Shown in pieces: positions 27,828 through 35,907 of a DNA stretch of 64,000 nt. This DNA comes from Rheinheimera salexigens (GTDB lineage: Bacteria; Pseudomonadota; Gammaproteobacteria; Enterobacterales; Alteromonadaceae): the NCBI RefSeq assembly GCF_001752395.1, contig NZ_MKEK01000001.1:653244-717243 (forward strand), given 5' to 3'. Below the pieces are notes generated by a model. It saw only the letters and a list, made by a program, of their open reading frames with translations, was not told the origin of the DNA and did no database searches. How positions within the stretch are numbered: position 1 is the first letter of the stretch; the number at the start of each line of letters is the position of its first letter. The position numbers and the translations under genes are program-made.

Positions 27828-28928
27828 ATGCGCTATTTGATATTTGCTTTATCACTGCTAATATTTGTATCGTCACAGGTGTATGCCCAACAGCAATACA
27901 CTGAAGGCGCCTGCATTATGCTGCAACAGCAAATAGACCGCTTTAGTAATCATAAACAAAATAGTAATTTTCGTAGTGCAACTCGTGAATACGAAAAGTC
28001 TTGTCGCAATCCGGTGACCTATCTTCCCCATCAAATGAACACCAACGACAAAGCTGTCGTGGTTATGCCTGACACTGCGAAAACAACTCCAGCTAAAATT
28101 ACTTCCGATATAACTAAGCTTAAGCAACCGACCGAGGCTATTACTTCGAAGTTGGCAGAACCGGCGCTAGTGGCGATGACTGCAGCATCGGAACAGTCTT
28201 CGTCTACAAGCAGTAAAGTGATACCAGACACTGCAACACTCAATAAGTTGCCGTTATCTAATGAGCAGGTTGATGACGGCACTATCTATACCGCGGCAGT
28301 AGTTTCATCAGCGTTGATGATACAGCTAATTAATAATATACCGCTGATAGCAGCCAACATATTTGCATTGTTATTAGCAGTGTTTTTATTGACAACTTGG
28401 TTTGGCTTCAACTTACCCGGCTTTAAAGGTGTGTTTGCAGAATATAAATTAAATAGGCTACTACGCTGGCGTTTATCACGCGAGTATCAGCATTTTCGAA
28501 AACTTAAATTACGTACGGCAAATGATGAGCTTGTTGTGGTCGACCATGTCGTGCTTTGCCCTTATGGTATTTTTGTTATTACCGTAAAAGGTGAGCGAGG
28601 CAGTATTTCTGGTACTGAGACTCAAGCCAACTGGACTCGGAGTTATTTGGGCCGTAAAAAGCACTTAATGAACCCATTACATCAGAATTATAAAAATGTA
28701 GCAGCGGTAAAACATCTGATGCAACTGCAAGAGACTGCTGAGTCAAAGATAGTGCATTCAGTGGCTGTATTTAGCAGAACAGCAAAATTTGAAACCGCTA
28801 TTGCAGTTAATATTGCTTATATTGATACTGTTTCACTCTATGTTAAACAGTTTACAGAAGCCTGTTTGACAGACGAGCAACAAGAGCGTTTTGCAGCACT
28901 GCTAACACAAGCTAGTACTGAGTGCTAA
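27828..28928 (+). CDS. NERD domain protein with signal peptide and transmembrane helix
   Basis: Protein of 366 residues. A signal peptide or N-terminal anchor (MRYLIFALSLLIFVSSQVYA) leads a Ser/Thr/Ala-rich linker to about 155, one transmembrane segment near 165-195 (IPLIAANIFALLLAVFLLTT in part), then a NERD (nuclease-related) domain from about 210: DELVVVDHVVLCPYGIFVITVKGERG and WTRSYLGRKKHLMNPLHQNYKNV (cited as segments). The (D/E)xK-like position reads VKG, so nuclease activity is uncertain. Topology suggests the NERD domain is cytoplasmic. Its 3' end is partly copied at 30347-30364 with the duplicated cyclase that follows. Confidence 0.8.
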   Translation: MRYLIFALSLLIFVSSQVYAQQQYTEGACIMLQQQIDRFSNHKQNSNFRSATREYEKSCRNPVTYLPHQMNTNDKAVVVMPDTAKTTPAKITSDITKLKQPTEAITSKLAEPALVAMTAASEQSSSTSSKVIPDTATLNKLPLSNEQVDDGTIYTAAVVSSALMIQLINNIPLIAANIFALLLAVFLLTTWFGFNLPGFKGVFAEYKLNRLLRWRLSREYQHFRKLKLRTANDELVVVDHVVLCPYGIFVITVKGERGSISGTETQANWTRSYLGRKKHLMNPLHQNYKNVAAVKHLMQLQETAESKIVHSVAVFSRTAKFETAIAVNIAYIDTVSLYVKQFTEACLTDEQQERFAALLTQASTEC

Positions 28929-29049
28929 ATTTTTATAGTATGTTAGATTGTAATATTTAAATTTTTTAATATTTTCAGATATATAAGAATGACAAATAAG
29001 TAATGTGCTAATTAGGATGGCGCAAAATTATTCCAGAGGACTTTGGAAC

Positions 29050-30021
29050 ATGCAGAATGAGCTACAAGAAAAGTTCAGATTATCAGTGCTATCGCTACTA
29101 GGTGTAGTATCTGTTTTAGGTATTACCCCCTTTGTATTTATTCGTTACTTTCAAGGTAACGTCTTAGCGGCTATTATTGATTTGATATTGGTGCTAGGCA
29201 TAGTAACCTTAGTTGGTTATGCGGTTCGCACCAAAAAAACCCGAGTAGTGAGTTGGATAGTAGCAGTATTTATTAATACTGGTGTTTATGCCATTGTGCT
29301 GGCTAATGGGGTTGATAGTGTTTTATGGGTTTACCCGGTTATTGCTAGTACCTTTTTTATGGTCAAGCCTATTGAAGCTCTGGGTATAAATATCTGCTTA
29401 ATGGTAGCGTGCGTATTTTTGCCTAATGTTTTTGACGTAATTTCGCTAGTTTCCTTTCTTGTAACCCTTCTCATGGTGTCAGTGACGACTTATGTTTATG
29501 CCAGTCGCAGTGAGAAGCAACTTCGCTTGCTAGAGAGTCTAAATACCGTTGATGAACTAACAGGCGCCTTTAATCGACGGGCATTAACCTCAGATATAGC
29601 CCAAGCGTTGGCCATCGCCGAGCGTAAAAAGACTCCGTATATGTTGGCTATCTTAGATTTAGATCATTTCAAAATGGTCAATGATAAATATGGCCATGCA
29701 GTGGGTGATGAAGTGCTAAAAGATCTGGTTGCTATTACCACCGCGAAAATTCGTAAATATGATCGTTTTTACCGATTCGGCGGCGAAGAGTTTGTGCTTA
29801 TGCTTCCTGATATTCCAAACCAACAAGCATTTATCCATAATCTGAGCACAGCCATTAAAAAAGAATTGAAAACACCGGATGGCAAAGAAGTAACGGTTTC
29901 TTTTGGTGTTGCCTCTTGGGTGCCGGGTACAACAGCCGACAGCTGGTTAAAAAATGCAGATGATGCGCTGTATCGGGCCAAAGCCAACGGACGCGACTGT
30001 GCCATATTTAGTGATGACTAG
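29050..30021 (+). CDS. Membrane-bound diguanylate cyclase (GGDEF), copy 1
   Basis: Predicted synthase of cyclic di-GMP, 323 residues. Five or six transmembrane segments (about 10-160) form a sensor of unnamed type, then a GGDEF domain with active site RFGGEEF near 242-248 and the inhibitory I-site RKYD five residues before it. DLDHFKMVNDKYGHAVGDEVL is the usual substrate/metal region. The start at 29050 has AGAGGA upstream, conserved before the second copy; the open frame extends to 29005. The neighbouring gene at 30489 is a close paralogue, and the 120-base upstream regions match too. Confidence 0.93.
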   Translation: MQNELQEKFRLSVLSLLGVVSVLGITPFVFIRYFQGNVLAAIIDLILVLGIVTLVGYAVRTKKTRVVSWIVAVFINTGVYAIVLANGVDSVLWVYPVIASTFFMVKPIEALGINICLMVACVFLPNVFDVISLVSFLVTLLMVSVTTYVYASRSEKQLRLLESLNTVDELTGAFNRRALTSDIAQALAIAERKKTPYMLAILDLDHFKMVNDKYGHAVGDEVLKDLVAITTAKIRKYDRFYRFGGEEFVLMLPDIPNQQAFIHNLSTAIKKELKTPDGKEVTVSFGVASWVPGTTADSWLKNADDALYRAKANGRDCAIFSDD

Positions 30022-30488
30022 TTTGTTATGAATATCAGTAGTGAAGAGTCAGATTTTGAGTTGTTTTATATCTGAAATCGATTTTACCACTATATTTTTG
30101 CATGCCTAAAACAAGGCCTGATTAATTCAGCAGCCGCTACCCCTACTAGCTAACGTTGCTAGTGGCCATAAAGCTAACATCAAACCAAATAATAACTGCC
30201 GCTTTATCATGGCAACACCTAGTTAAAAACAGAAAACTTTAAATTCGCACAGTAACCTACCTGCTAACAGAACCAATTTACGGCTTTATGCCGAGCCAGT
30301 CTTTTTTGTTTCTATGCTTCTTAAATTAAAACATGCAATGAGTGATGCTAGTACTAAGCGCTAAGCTTTTATAGTATGTTAGATTATTATATTAGGCTTT
30401 TATTAATGTTTTTCAGATATATAAGTATTATAAATTGGTAATGTGGCAATAAAGTTGGCACTAGAATTACTCCAGAGGACTTTGGAAC
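30022..30488. other. Spacer between the duplicated cyclases with duplicated leader
   Basis: From 30347 onward this matches the end of the NERD gene and the leader of copy 1: GCTAGTACT...GCTAA, then TTTTATAGTATGTTAGATT, TTTCAGATATATAAG and the ribosome-site segment before the ATG. The first 320 bases are unrelated and contain a short reverse ORF (30127-30210). Nothing else is recognised. Confidence 0.7.
30127..30210 (-). CDS. Short signal-peptide-like ORF (27 residues)
   Basis: Reads MIKRQLLFGLMLALWPLA then TLASRGSGC. It has a basic start, a hydrophobic core and an Ala-x-Ala-like cut site, almost nothing after it, and AGGTG five bases before the ATG. It may be a small exported peptide or the truncated 5' end of a lost gene. 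It sits alone between the two cyclases. Confidence 0.35.
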   Translation of the reverse strand: MIKRQLLFGLMLALWPLATLASRGSGC

Positions 30489-31457
30489 ATGCATAATCAG
30501 CTACAGGAAAAATTTAGATTATCAGTACTGTCGCTAATCGGAGTTGTATCAGTTTTGGGTATTACTCCCTTTGTATTTATACGTTATTTTCAAGGTAACA
30601 CTTTAGCTGCGATTGTTGATTTGGTTTTGATACTAGGCATTGTAACGTTAGTTGGTTATGCGGTTCGCACCAAAAAAACTCGAGTGGTGAGTTGGATAGT
30701 GGCAGTATTTATCAATGTCGGTGTTTTTGCCATTGTGCTTATTAATGGGGTTGATAGTTTTTTATGGATTTACCCTGCTATAGCCAGTACTTTCTTTTTA
30801 GTAAGACCTATTGAAGCCATTGTTATAAATATCATTTTGACGATATCTTGTGTGTTTTTTTCTAATATTTTTGAGCTGATCTCGCTAGTTTCCTTTGTTA
30901 TAACTATTTTAATTGTGTCAGTGAATACCTATGTTTATGCCAGCCGCAGTGAGAAGCAATTTCGCTTGTTAGAGAGCCTAAATATCGTCGATGAACTAAC
31001 GGGAGCTTTGAATCGACGTGCTTTCAGCTCTGATATAGAGCAAGCGTTGTCTATAGCCGAGCGTAAAAACACTCCGTATATGCTAGCCATCTTAGACTTA
31101 GACCATTTCAAAATGGTCAATGATAAATATGGCCACGCAGTGGGTGATCAAGTGTTAAAAGATTTGGTTACCATTACTACAGACAATACGCGTAAGTATG
31201 ATCGTTTTTATCGGTTCGGCGGTGAAGAGTTTGTTCTTCTAGTTCCTGATATTAAAAAACACCAGGCGTTTATTCAAAACCTAAGGGCAGCCATTAAAAA
31301 AGAGTTGAAAACACCGGATGGTAAGGAAGTAACGGTTTCTTTTGGTGTTGCATCTTGGCTGCCGGGTGCAACAGCCGACAGCTGGTTAAAAAGCGCAGAT
31401 GATGCGCTGTATCGGGCCAAAGCTAACGGACGAGATTGTGCGGTGTTTATTGATTGA
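30489..31457 (+). CDS. Membrane-bound diguanylate cyclase (GGDEF), copy 2
   Basis: Paralogue of the gene at 29050, 322 residues, with the same membrane sensor layout, GGEEF active site and RKYD I-site, so both copies look active and feedback-inhibited. The catalytic halves are nearly identical (long identical stretches from YASRSEKQ to the C-terminus), while the membrane sensor differs more (for example LGINICLMVACVF versus IVINIILTISCVF). This suggests selection for a changed signal with output kept. The leader and the first bases after the stop (TAGTTTGTTAT) are also duplicated. Confidence 0.93.
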   Translation: MHNQLQEKFRLSVLSLIGVVSVLGITPFVFIRYFQGNTLAAIVDLVLILGIVTLVGYAVRTKKTRVVSWIVAVFINVGVFAIVLINGVDSFLWIYPAIASTFFLVRPIEAIVINIILTISCVFFSNIFELISLVSFVITILIVSVNTYVYASRSEKQFRLLESLNIVDELTGALNRRAFSSDIEQALSIAERKNTPYMLAILDLDHFKMVNDKYGHAVGDQVLKDLVTITTDNTRKYDRFYRFGGEEFVLLVPDIKKHQAFIQNLRAAIKKELKTPDGKEVTVSFGVASWLPGATADSWLKSADDALYRAKANGRDCAVFID

Positions 31458-31497
31458 TAGTTTGTTATTAAGAATCAGGTTTTAGATGCAATTTTGA

Positions 31498-32203
31498 AAG
31501 CCCTACAATATTGCTTGCCCCAATTGCCAAACTAAACACACCTACAGTCGAATGACGTCAATCAACGATTTAGGCAGTAGATACTATTCCGATGGATATA
31601 TATCTTTTTTTGAAATCGTAACGAGTCAAAAATGCTCTGAGTGTCATTACATCATATTGAACTGTATAAATTTAGAAAAACTAGAAGAGATAGCATATAA
31701 ACAATCTATCAACCTAAAACCTTTTGGCAAAAAGTTTGGCGTAAGCCTGCAGATTTTACCAGAGAATCAACAAATACATATCCGCATTTACTCTATTTAG
31801 ATTTACAAGATTGGATAGCTCTCTCTAAACGCGCTGATTTAAATGCAGCACAAATAGAGCGATATTCGCTACAAGCAATGTGGTTTTTAATCAGTACTTT
31901 GCTCCTGATAATGAACAAAATGACACTGATATAACTCAAATAAAACAGAGTGAGAAGGAGATTAAATTTATAGAAGATCAGTTTATTGAAAAAGCTGAGC
32001 ATGATTTCACTGATCGCTTGCAGTTGTTAGCGGCAGATATTTACCGGCGTAGAGGTGAATTTACCCAAGCTTTGATGTGTCTAAATAGGGTTAGCAGCGA
32101 AACCAACACCTTTAAAGTGGTTTGCCAACGTAAATGGATAAACGAGCAAAGCACTAAATTAGAAATGTTTCCCTCTTACTATGATCGACAGGAGAAACTT
32201 TAA
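31498..32203 (+). pseudogene. Frameshifted zinc-ribbon protein of unknown function
   Basis: Three consecutive frames make one protein. Frame one (31498 to about 31715) has zinc-ribbon cysteines CPNC and CSEC with DLGSRYYSDGYISFFEI. Frame two (about 31705-31880) gives FWQKVWRKPADF and YPHLLYLDLQDWIALSKRAD. Frame three (31880-32203) gives FNQYFAPDNEQ and a helical region ending at a stop. Each join fits a single-base deletion. No start codon lies upstream of the first CxxC within its frame, so the 5' end is also missing or changed. Family not identified; similar layouts with two CxxC motifs and a DW motif occur in hypothetical proteins. Confidence 0.7.
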
Positions 32204-32206
32204 TAA

Positions 32207-32320
32207 GTGTCAAGCAAAGTCTGGGAAGTCCAGCCCAGTGAGCAGGCGCGCAGACAGCAGGCGTTAAAGCTGGGTGATTATGACTACTTTGATGAGCCAA
32301 CATTAACCAGACTAAGTTGA
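32207..32320 (+). CDS. Small ORF of unknown function (37 residues, GTG start)
   Basis: Begins GTG after AGGAG (spacing 12) and encodes a charged peptide with VWEVQPSEQARRQQ and GDYDYFDEPTLTRL. The composition looks protein-like, but it may be the tail of a decayed gene in this accessory region. Between here and 32517 only a 45-residue ORF without a ribosome site was seen. Confidence 0.3.
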   Translation: MSSKVWEVQPSEQARRQQALKLGDYDYFDEPTLTRLS

Positions 32321-32517
32321 ATAATGGATTTATTCAAAACTAACCATGTTCCAATAAGCTATAAACCTCTCCTAAATGGAAAATATCCTTGCGCTATTAT
32401 CAGCAGTTGATAAGATATGCGACTTATGTATAAGCGTACAGTCTTTTGATTGGCCAAGCACTGCTAATGCATCCGCTGGCAATCTAGTAAGTAGTAACAA
32501 ACTACTCGAGTAAAGAA

Positions 32518-32850
32518 ATGAAAAACGCAAAACAATCGCGCTGTGTAATAGGGATTAAAGGACAAACGCCTGACCCCGATTACCCCGTCGATATATGGTT
32601 CGACTCGCTTAAATCGGTGGCTAATGTGCTGTCGAAAGAAAATCAGGAATTGTTAAAAGTGATCGCCGAGCAACAGCCACAATCGGTTACTGAGCTGGCA
32701 GCACTTACAGGTCGAGCGGTCAGTAATGTGTCGAGAACATTGAAAACATTGGGCAAGTACAGCTTAGTTGAAATGCAAAGCACAAAAACCATGCTTCGCC
32801 CTACAGTCATTCATCAAGAATTTTTAGTAGTAGTTAATAATGATAAATAA
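32518..32850 (+). CDS. Winged HTH DNA-binding protein (MarR/HVO_A0114-like)
   Basis: Small DNA-binding protein of 110 residues. After DIWFDSLKSVANVLSKEN comes a winged helix with QSVTELAALTGRAVSNVSRTL as the recognition region, matching the HVO_A0114-like group often found beside toxin or restriction genes. It overlaps the cytosine methyltransferase start by 11 bases, so the two are co-translated. Likely roles are a controller (C-protein-like) delaying expression of the restriction genes, or a TumA-like antitoxin that lost its toxin. The toxin was not found upstream. Confidence 0.8.
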   Translation: MKNAKQSRCVIGIKGQTPDPDYPVDIWFDSLKSVANVLSKENQELLKVIAEQQPQSVTELAALTGRAVSNVSRTLKTLGKYSLVEMQSTKTMLRPTVIHQEFLVVVNNDK

Positions 32851-33865
32851 CAAATCACCAATAAAACCTAGAACAATCTCCTTATTCTCAGGCTGTGGAG
32901 GCTTAGATCTTGGCTTTCATCAAGCGGGCTTTGATATTGTTTTTTCAAATGACATTGAGAAAACTGTTGAGGCAACCTATCGGCATAATTTAGGTGAGAT
33001 ATTAATAAAAGACATTACGGAAGTTGATATAGATTCTGAAATTCCCAATGATATTGATGTGATACTTGCTGGTATACCTTGTCAGCCGTTTTCTAGTGCT
33101 GGAAATCGAAAGAGCATGGATGATCATCGTGGTGGTCTTTTTGAAAGTGTTATGAATATTATCGATAAAAAAAAACCGAAGGTTGTGCTTTTTGAAAACG
33201 TTCGAGGCTTTATTTCATCAAAAGATGATAAAGGTATGCCAATGCCCCAACGTATTGAAAATGAGTTATTTGAGCATGGTTATCGTACTTATTGGAAATT
33301 GCTCAAAGCGTCTGATTTTGAAGTTCCTCAAAACCGCCACAGGGTCATAATAATAGGAGTTAGAGATGATGTTAAAGGTGATTTTGTTTTCCCTTCTCCT
33401 ATAAGCTCATCAGATTTAACGGTAAGTACAGTTATCAACAATAGCATATTGGATGATGAAAAGTTTGAGGTTTGGCCTTTGTCACCACAGGCGCAGCTTC
33501 TCTCATCGTATATCCCAGCTGGAGGTTCATGGAAAAATATTCCTGATGATGTTTTACCAGAACGATTGAAGCGTATTCGGAAAGAAATAAAAAGGTATCG
33601 TTCTCCTAATTTTTATCGAAAGTTCAATCTTGATGAAATAATGGGGACAATTACAGCGGCTGCAACACCTGAAAACTCTGGAATATTACACCCGTTTGAA
33701 AACAGAAGATATTCTGTTAGAGAGATTGCTAGGTTTCAATCATTTCCTGATGATTTTAAATTTTTAGGTGACAGTATTCCAAGTAAATACAAGATGATAG
33801 GAAATGCTGTTCCACCGAGGCTGGCTTATCACATAGCTAAGAGTGTTTTAGAGCAAGTATTTTAA
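32840..33865 (+). CDS. C5-cytosine DNA methyltransferase
   Basis: Modification enzyme of 341 residues making 5-methylcytosine. All main motifs are present: LFSGCGGLDLGF (motif I, 15-26), IPCQPFS with catalytic Cys81 (motif IV), VLFENVRGF (motif VI), VPQNRHRVIIIGV (motif VIII) and late motifs IX-X with ARFQSFPDDF and YKMIGNAVPP. The target recognition region, about 195-270, is short and the site cannot be read from sequence. Immediately followed (18 bases) by the McrB-like gene. Its role would be protecting host DNA at sites cut by the two downstream proteins. AT-rich compared with the core genes. Confidence 0.95.
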   Translation: MINNKSPIKPRTISLFSGCGGLDLGFHQAGFDIVFSNDIEKTVEATYRHNLGEILIKDITEVDIDSEIPNDIDVILAGIPCQPFSSAGNRKSMDDHRGGLFESVMNIIDKKKPKVVLFENVRGFISSKDDKGMPMPQRIENELFEHGYRTYWKLLKASDFEVPQNRHRVIIIGVRDDVKGDFVFPSPISSSDLTVSTVINNSILDDEKFEVWPLSPQAQLLSSYIPAGGSWKNIPDDVLPERLKRIRKEIKRYRSPNFYRKFNLDEIMGTITAAATPENSGILHPFENRRYSVREIARFQSFPDDFKFLGDSIPSKYKMIGNAVPPRLAYHIAKSVLEQVF

Positions 33866-33883
33866 TTACGGCAGGATCTTTTT

Positions 33884-35872
33884 ATGGACTTATATTTATC
33901 ACGAGATTTGCTTCTCTTGGCTGTAAATGATTTTAAGTTGTTGGCAAATGGCGAGGAAATTAAACAAGGAGTTACCCAAGATGTTAGCGCTATTAGACAT
34001 TGTTTAGCATTATCTCGTCTGCTAAATAAAGAAGCGATAACTTCAGTAAAACTTAAACATAAAACAGATCCTTACTTGGATGACTTTATTACCTATGTTG
34101 GGGATATTGTTAAGTTAGATCAGGATGGAAGCTACACAACTAACTTTATTAATGACATAAAGCAGAAATCTGACTTTGGCGTTGGCAGTAATTTATTAAG
34201 TGCTGGTGTGGCAACTCATTCCACCCAAAGTGTTCAAAATTACCCCAAAAAAGCCAATAAGGGTTTAATCGTAATTGACGATTATGAATTCTCATTGGCC
34301 GTTGATTATTTGAATAAATTGAAAGAAAAATATGATTTTTCTCGGGTCGGTTTTTCATTTTTAATTTGGTTGAATAGATTTAATAAGTTTGATGAAAATG
34401 AGCGTGAACCAAGAGTTCTCTTTGATAAGCTTATTGAGTATGTGAAGCGAGAATACCCTGCAGATCTGGCTGATTTAATAGCTTACTCAGATAGCAATGA
34501 TTTTGTAAAATATTCAAAAGATTTGAGTTCTTTGTTATCTGAAAACGAAGTTGAGTTAACATCGCTTTTTGAAGTAAAACAACAAGCTAATGAAACTATA
34601 CTGAGAAACTCCAATTCAAGCTCTATTGCTGTGCTGTACAAACCCTTCCTCCTTCTTGCCGGCATATCAGGCACAGGTAAAACTCGCTTTGTGCGTGAAC
34701 AAGCAAAAACCTCGGGGCAGTTTGCTGAAACCTATTGTTTAACTTCGGTGCGCCCAGACTGGCATGAGCCGAGTGATTTGCTGGGTTATATTTCGCGGCT
34801 AAATGGTGCTGCAGAATACATCACCACCGATGTTTTACAGTTTATAGCTAAAGCCTGGCGCGGTATTGCAGATAATGGTTTAAGCATTGAAGTGCAGGAT
34901 ATTGAGGGACAAGGGGAGCGTTTGGTGGTTACCGGTGAGGCCGGTACCCTTAAGCAAGTGTTGCCTTACTGGTTGTGCTTAGATGAGATGAACCTAGCCC
35001 CCGTTGAACAGTATTTTGCTGATTACTTATCGGTGCTAGAAACCCGCGAATGGGAGTGGATTGGCGATAACTTTACCTACAGCAGCGATTCCTTGTTAAA
35101 ACCGTCTGCCTTAACAATTAAAGATGAAAATGGCGATAAAGATGAAGCTTACGACAGTAAAATTCGAGCAAGCCTTGGCTTTGAAGAAGCTAAGTATGAC
35201 TATTTATGGCAGCAGTTTTGCCAATATGGCTTGTCGATTCCATTTAACCTGATGGTGGCCGGTACGGTCAATATGGATGAAACCACCCATGGCTTTTCGC
35301 GAAAAGTGATAGACCGTGCGCTGAGCTTTGATTTTGGTGAGTTTTTTCCTAACGATATTGAACAGTTTTTTGCACCACAAACGCAGCCTAAAATTTTAAG
35401 TTACCCTATTTATAGCCAAGCCAGACTTGAACAATTCCAACACGTTAAAGCGGATCAGGATTCGTCTAAAACCAAAGCATTTTTCCAAGCAGTTAATAGC
35501 GTACTTAAAAACACGCCATTCGAGTTAGCTTTTCGGGCATTTAATGAATTATGTTTATCAGTTATTACGTTTTCACCGCAAGATAATCTTGAATTAACCG
35601 CCGTCTTTGATGACTTTTTAATGTGTAAAGTATTACCGCGCATTGAAGGGGATGACGATAAGTTAAGTAGAGACTCAAGTGATGTATTAACCCTGCTTCT
35701 TAGCGTGTTAGAAATCGAATTATCTGATATTTGGGATACATATCGTCCCGATTTATTACGTGAAACAATAGCGAAACCTGAGCAAGTTATTAACATTAAC
35801 TGCCGTTCGCGTAAAAAAATAGAATGGATGCAAAAACAATTAAATAGTGGTTTTACGTCTTTTTGGCCATAA
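33884..35872 (+). CDS. McrB-like AAA+ NTPase restriction subunit
   Basis: Motor subunit of an McrBC-type restriction complex, 662 residues. Residues 1-230 are a unique N-terminal region, probably the DNA-recognition part. The AAA+ core has Walker A GISGTGKT near 260-267, Walker B LCLDEMNLAPVEQYFADYL near 363-381 and the McrB-type sensor AGTVNMDETTHGFSRKVIDRA near 456-476 (quoted in part). McrB proteins use GTP and hand over to a PD-(D/E)XK partner, here the next gene 35 bases on. The methyltransferase upstream makes an LlaJI-like mode (methylation protects) more likely than a methyl-dependent one. Confidence 0.88.
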   Translation: MDLYLSRDLLLLAVNDFKLLANGEEIKQGVTQDVSAIRHCLALSRLLNKEAITSVKLKHKTDPYLDDFITYVGDIVKLDQDGSYTTNFINDIKQKSDFGVGSNLLSAGVATHSTQSVQNYPKKANKGLIVIDDYEFSLAVDYLNKLKEKYDFSRVGFSFLIWLNRFNKFDENEREPRVLFDKLIEYVKREYPADLADLIAYSDSNDFVKYSKDLSSLLSENEVELTSLFEVKQQANETILRNSNSSSIAVLYKPFLLLAGISGTGKTRFVREQAKTSGQFAETYCLTSVRPDWHEPSDLLGYISRLNGAAEYITTDVLQFIAKAWRGIADNGLSIEVQDIEGQGERLVVTGEAGTLKQVLPYWLCLDEMNLAPVEQYFADYLSVLETREWEWIGDNFTYSSDSLLKPSALTIKDENGDKDEAYDSKIRASLGFEEAKYDYLWQQFCQYGLSIPFNLMVAGTVNMDETTHGFSRKVIDRALSFDFGEFFPNDIEQFFAPQTQPKILSYPIYSQARLEQFQHVKADQDSSKTKAFFQAVNSVLKNTPFELAFRAFNELCLSVITFSPQDNLELTAVFDDFLMCKVLPRIEGDDDKLSRDSSDVLTLLLSVLEIELSDIWDTYRPDLLRETIAKPEQVININCRSRKKIEWMQKQLNSGFTSFWP

Positions 35873-35907
35873 AAGGCGCCAAAATTTATTGGAGTGGCAG
35901 TTAAGGA

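Noticed and set aside
32376..32513. 45-codon ORF upstream of the HTH gene, a possible toxin partner
   Set aside because: No ribosome site, no recognisable family, ordinary low-complexity composition; no TumE-like toxin features.
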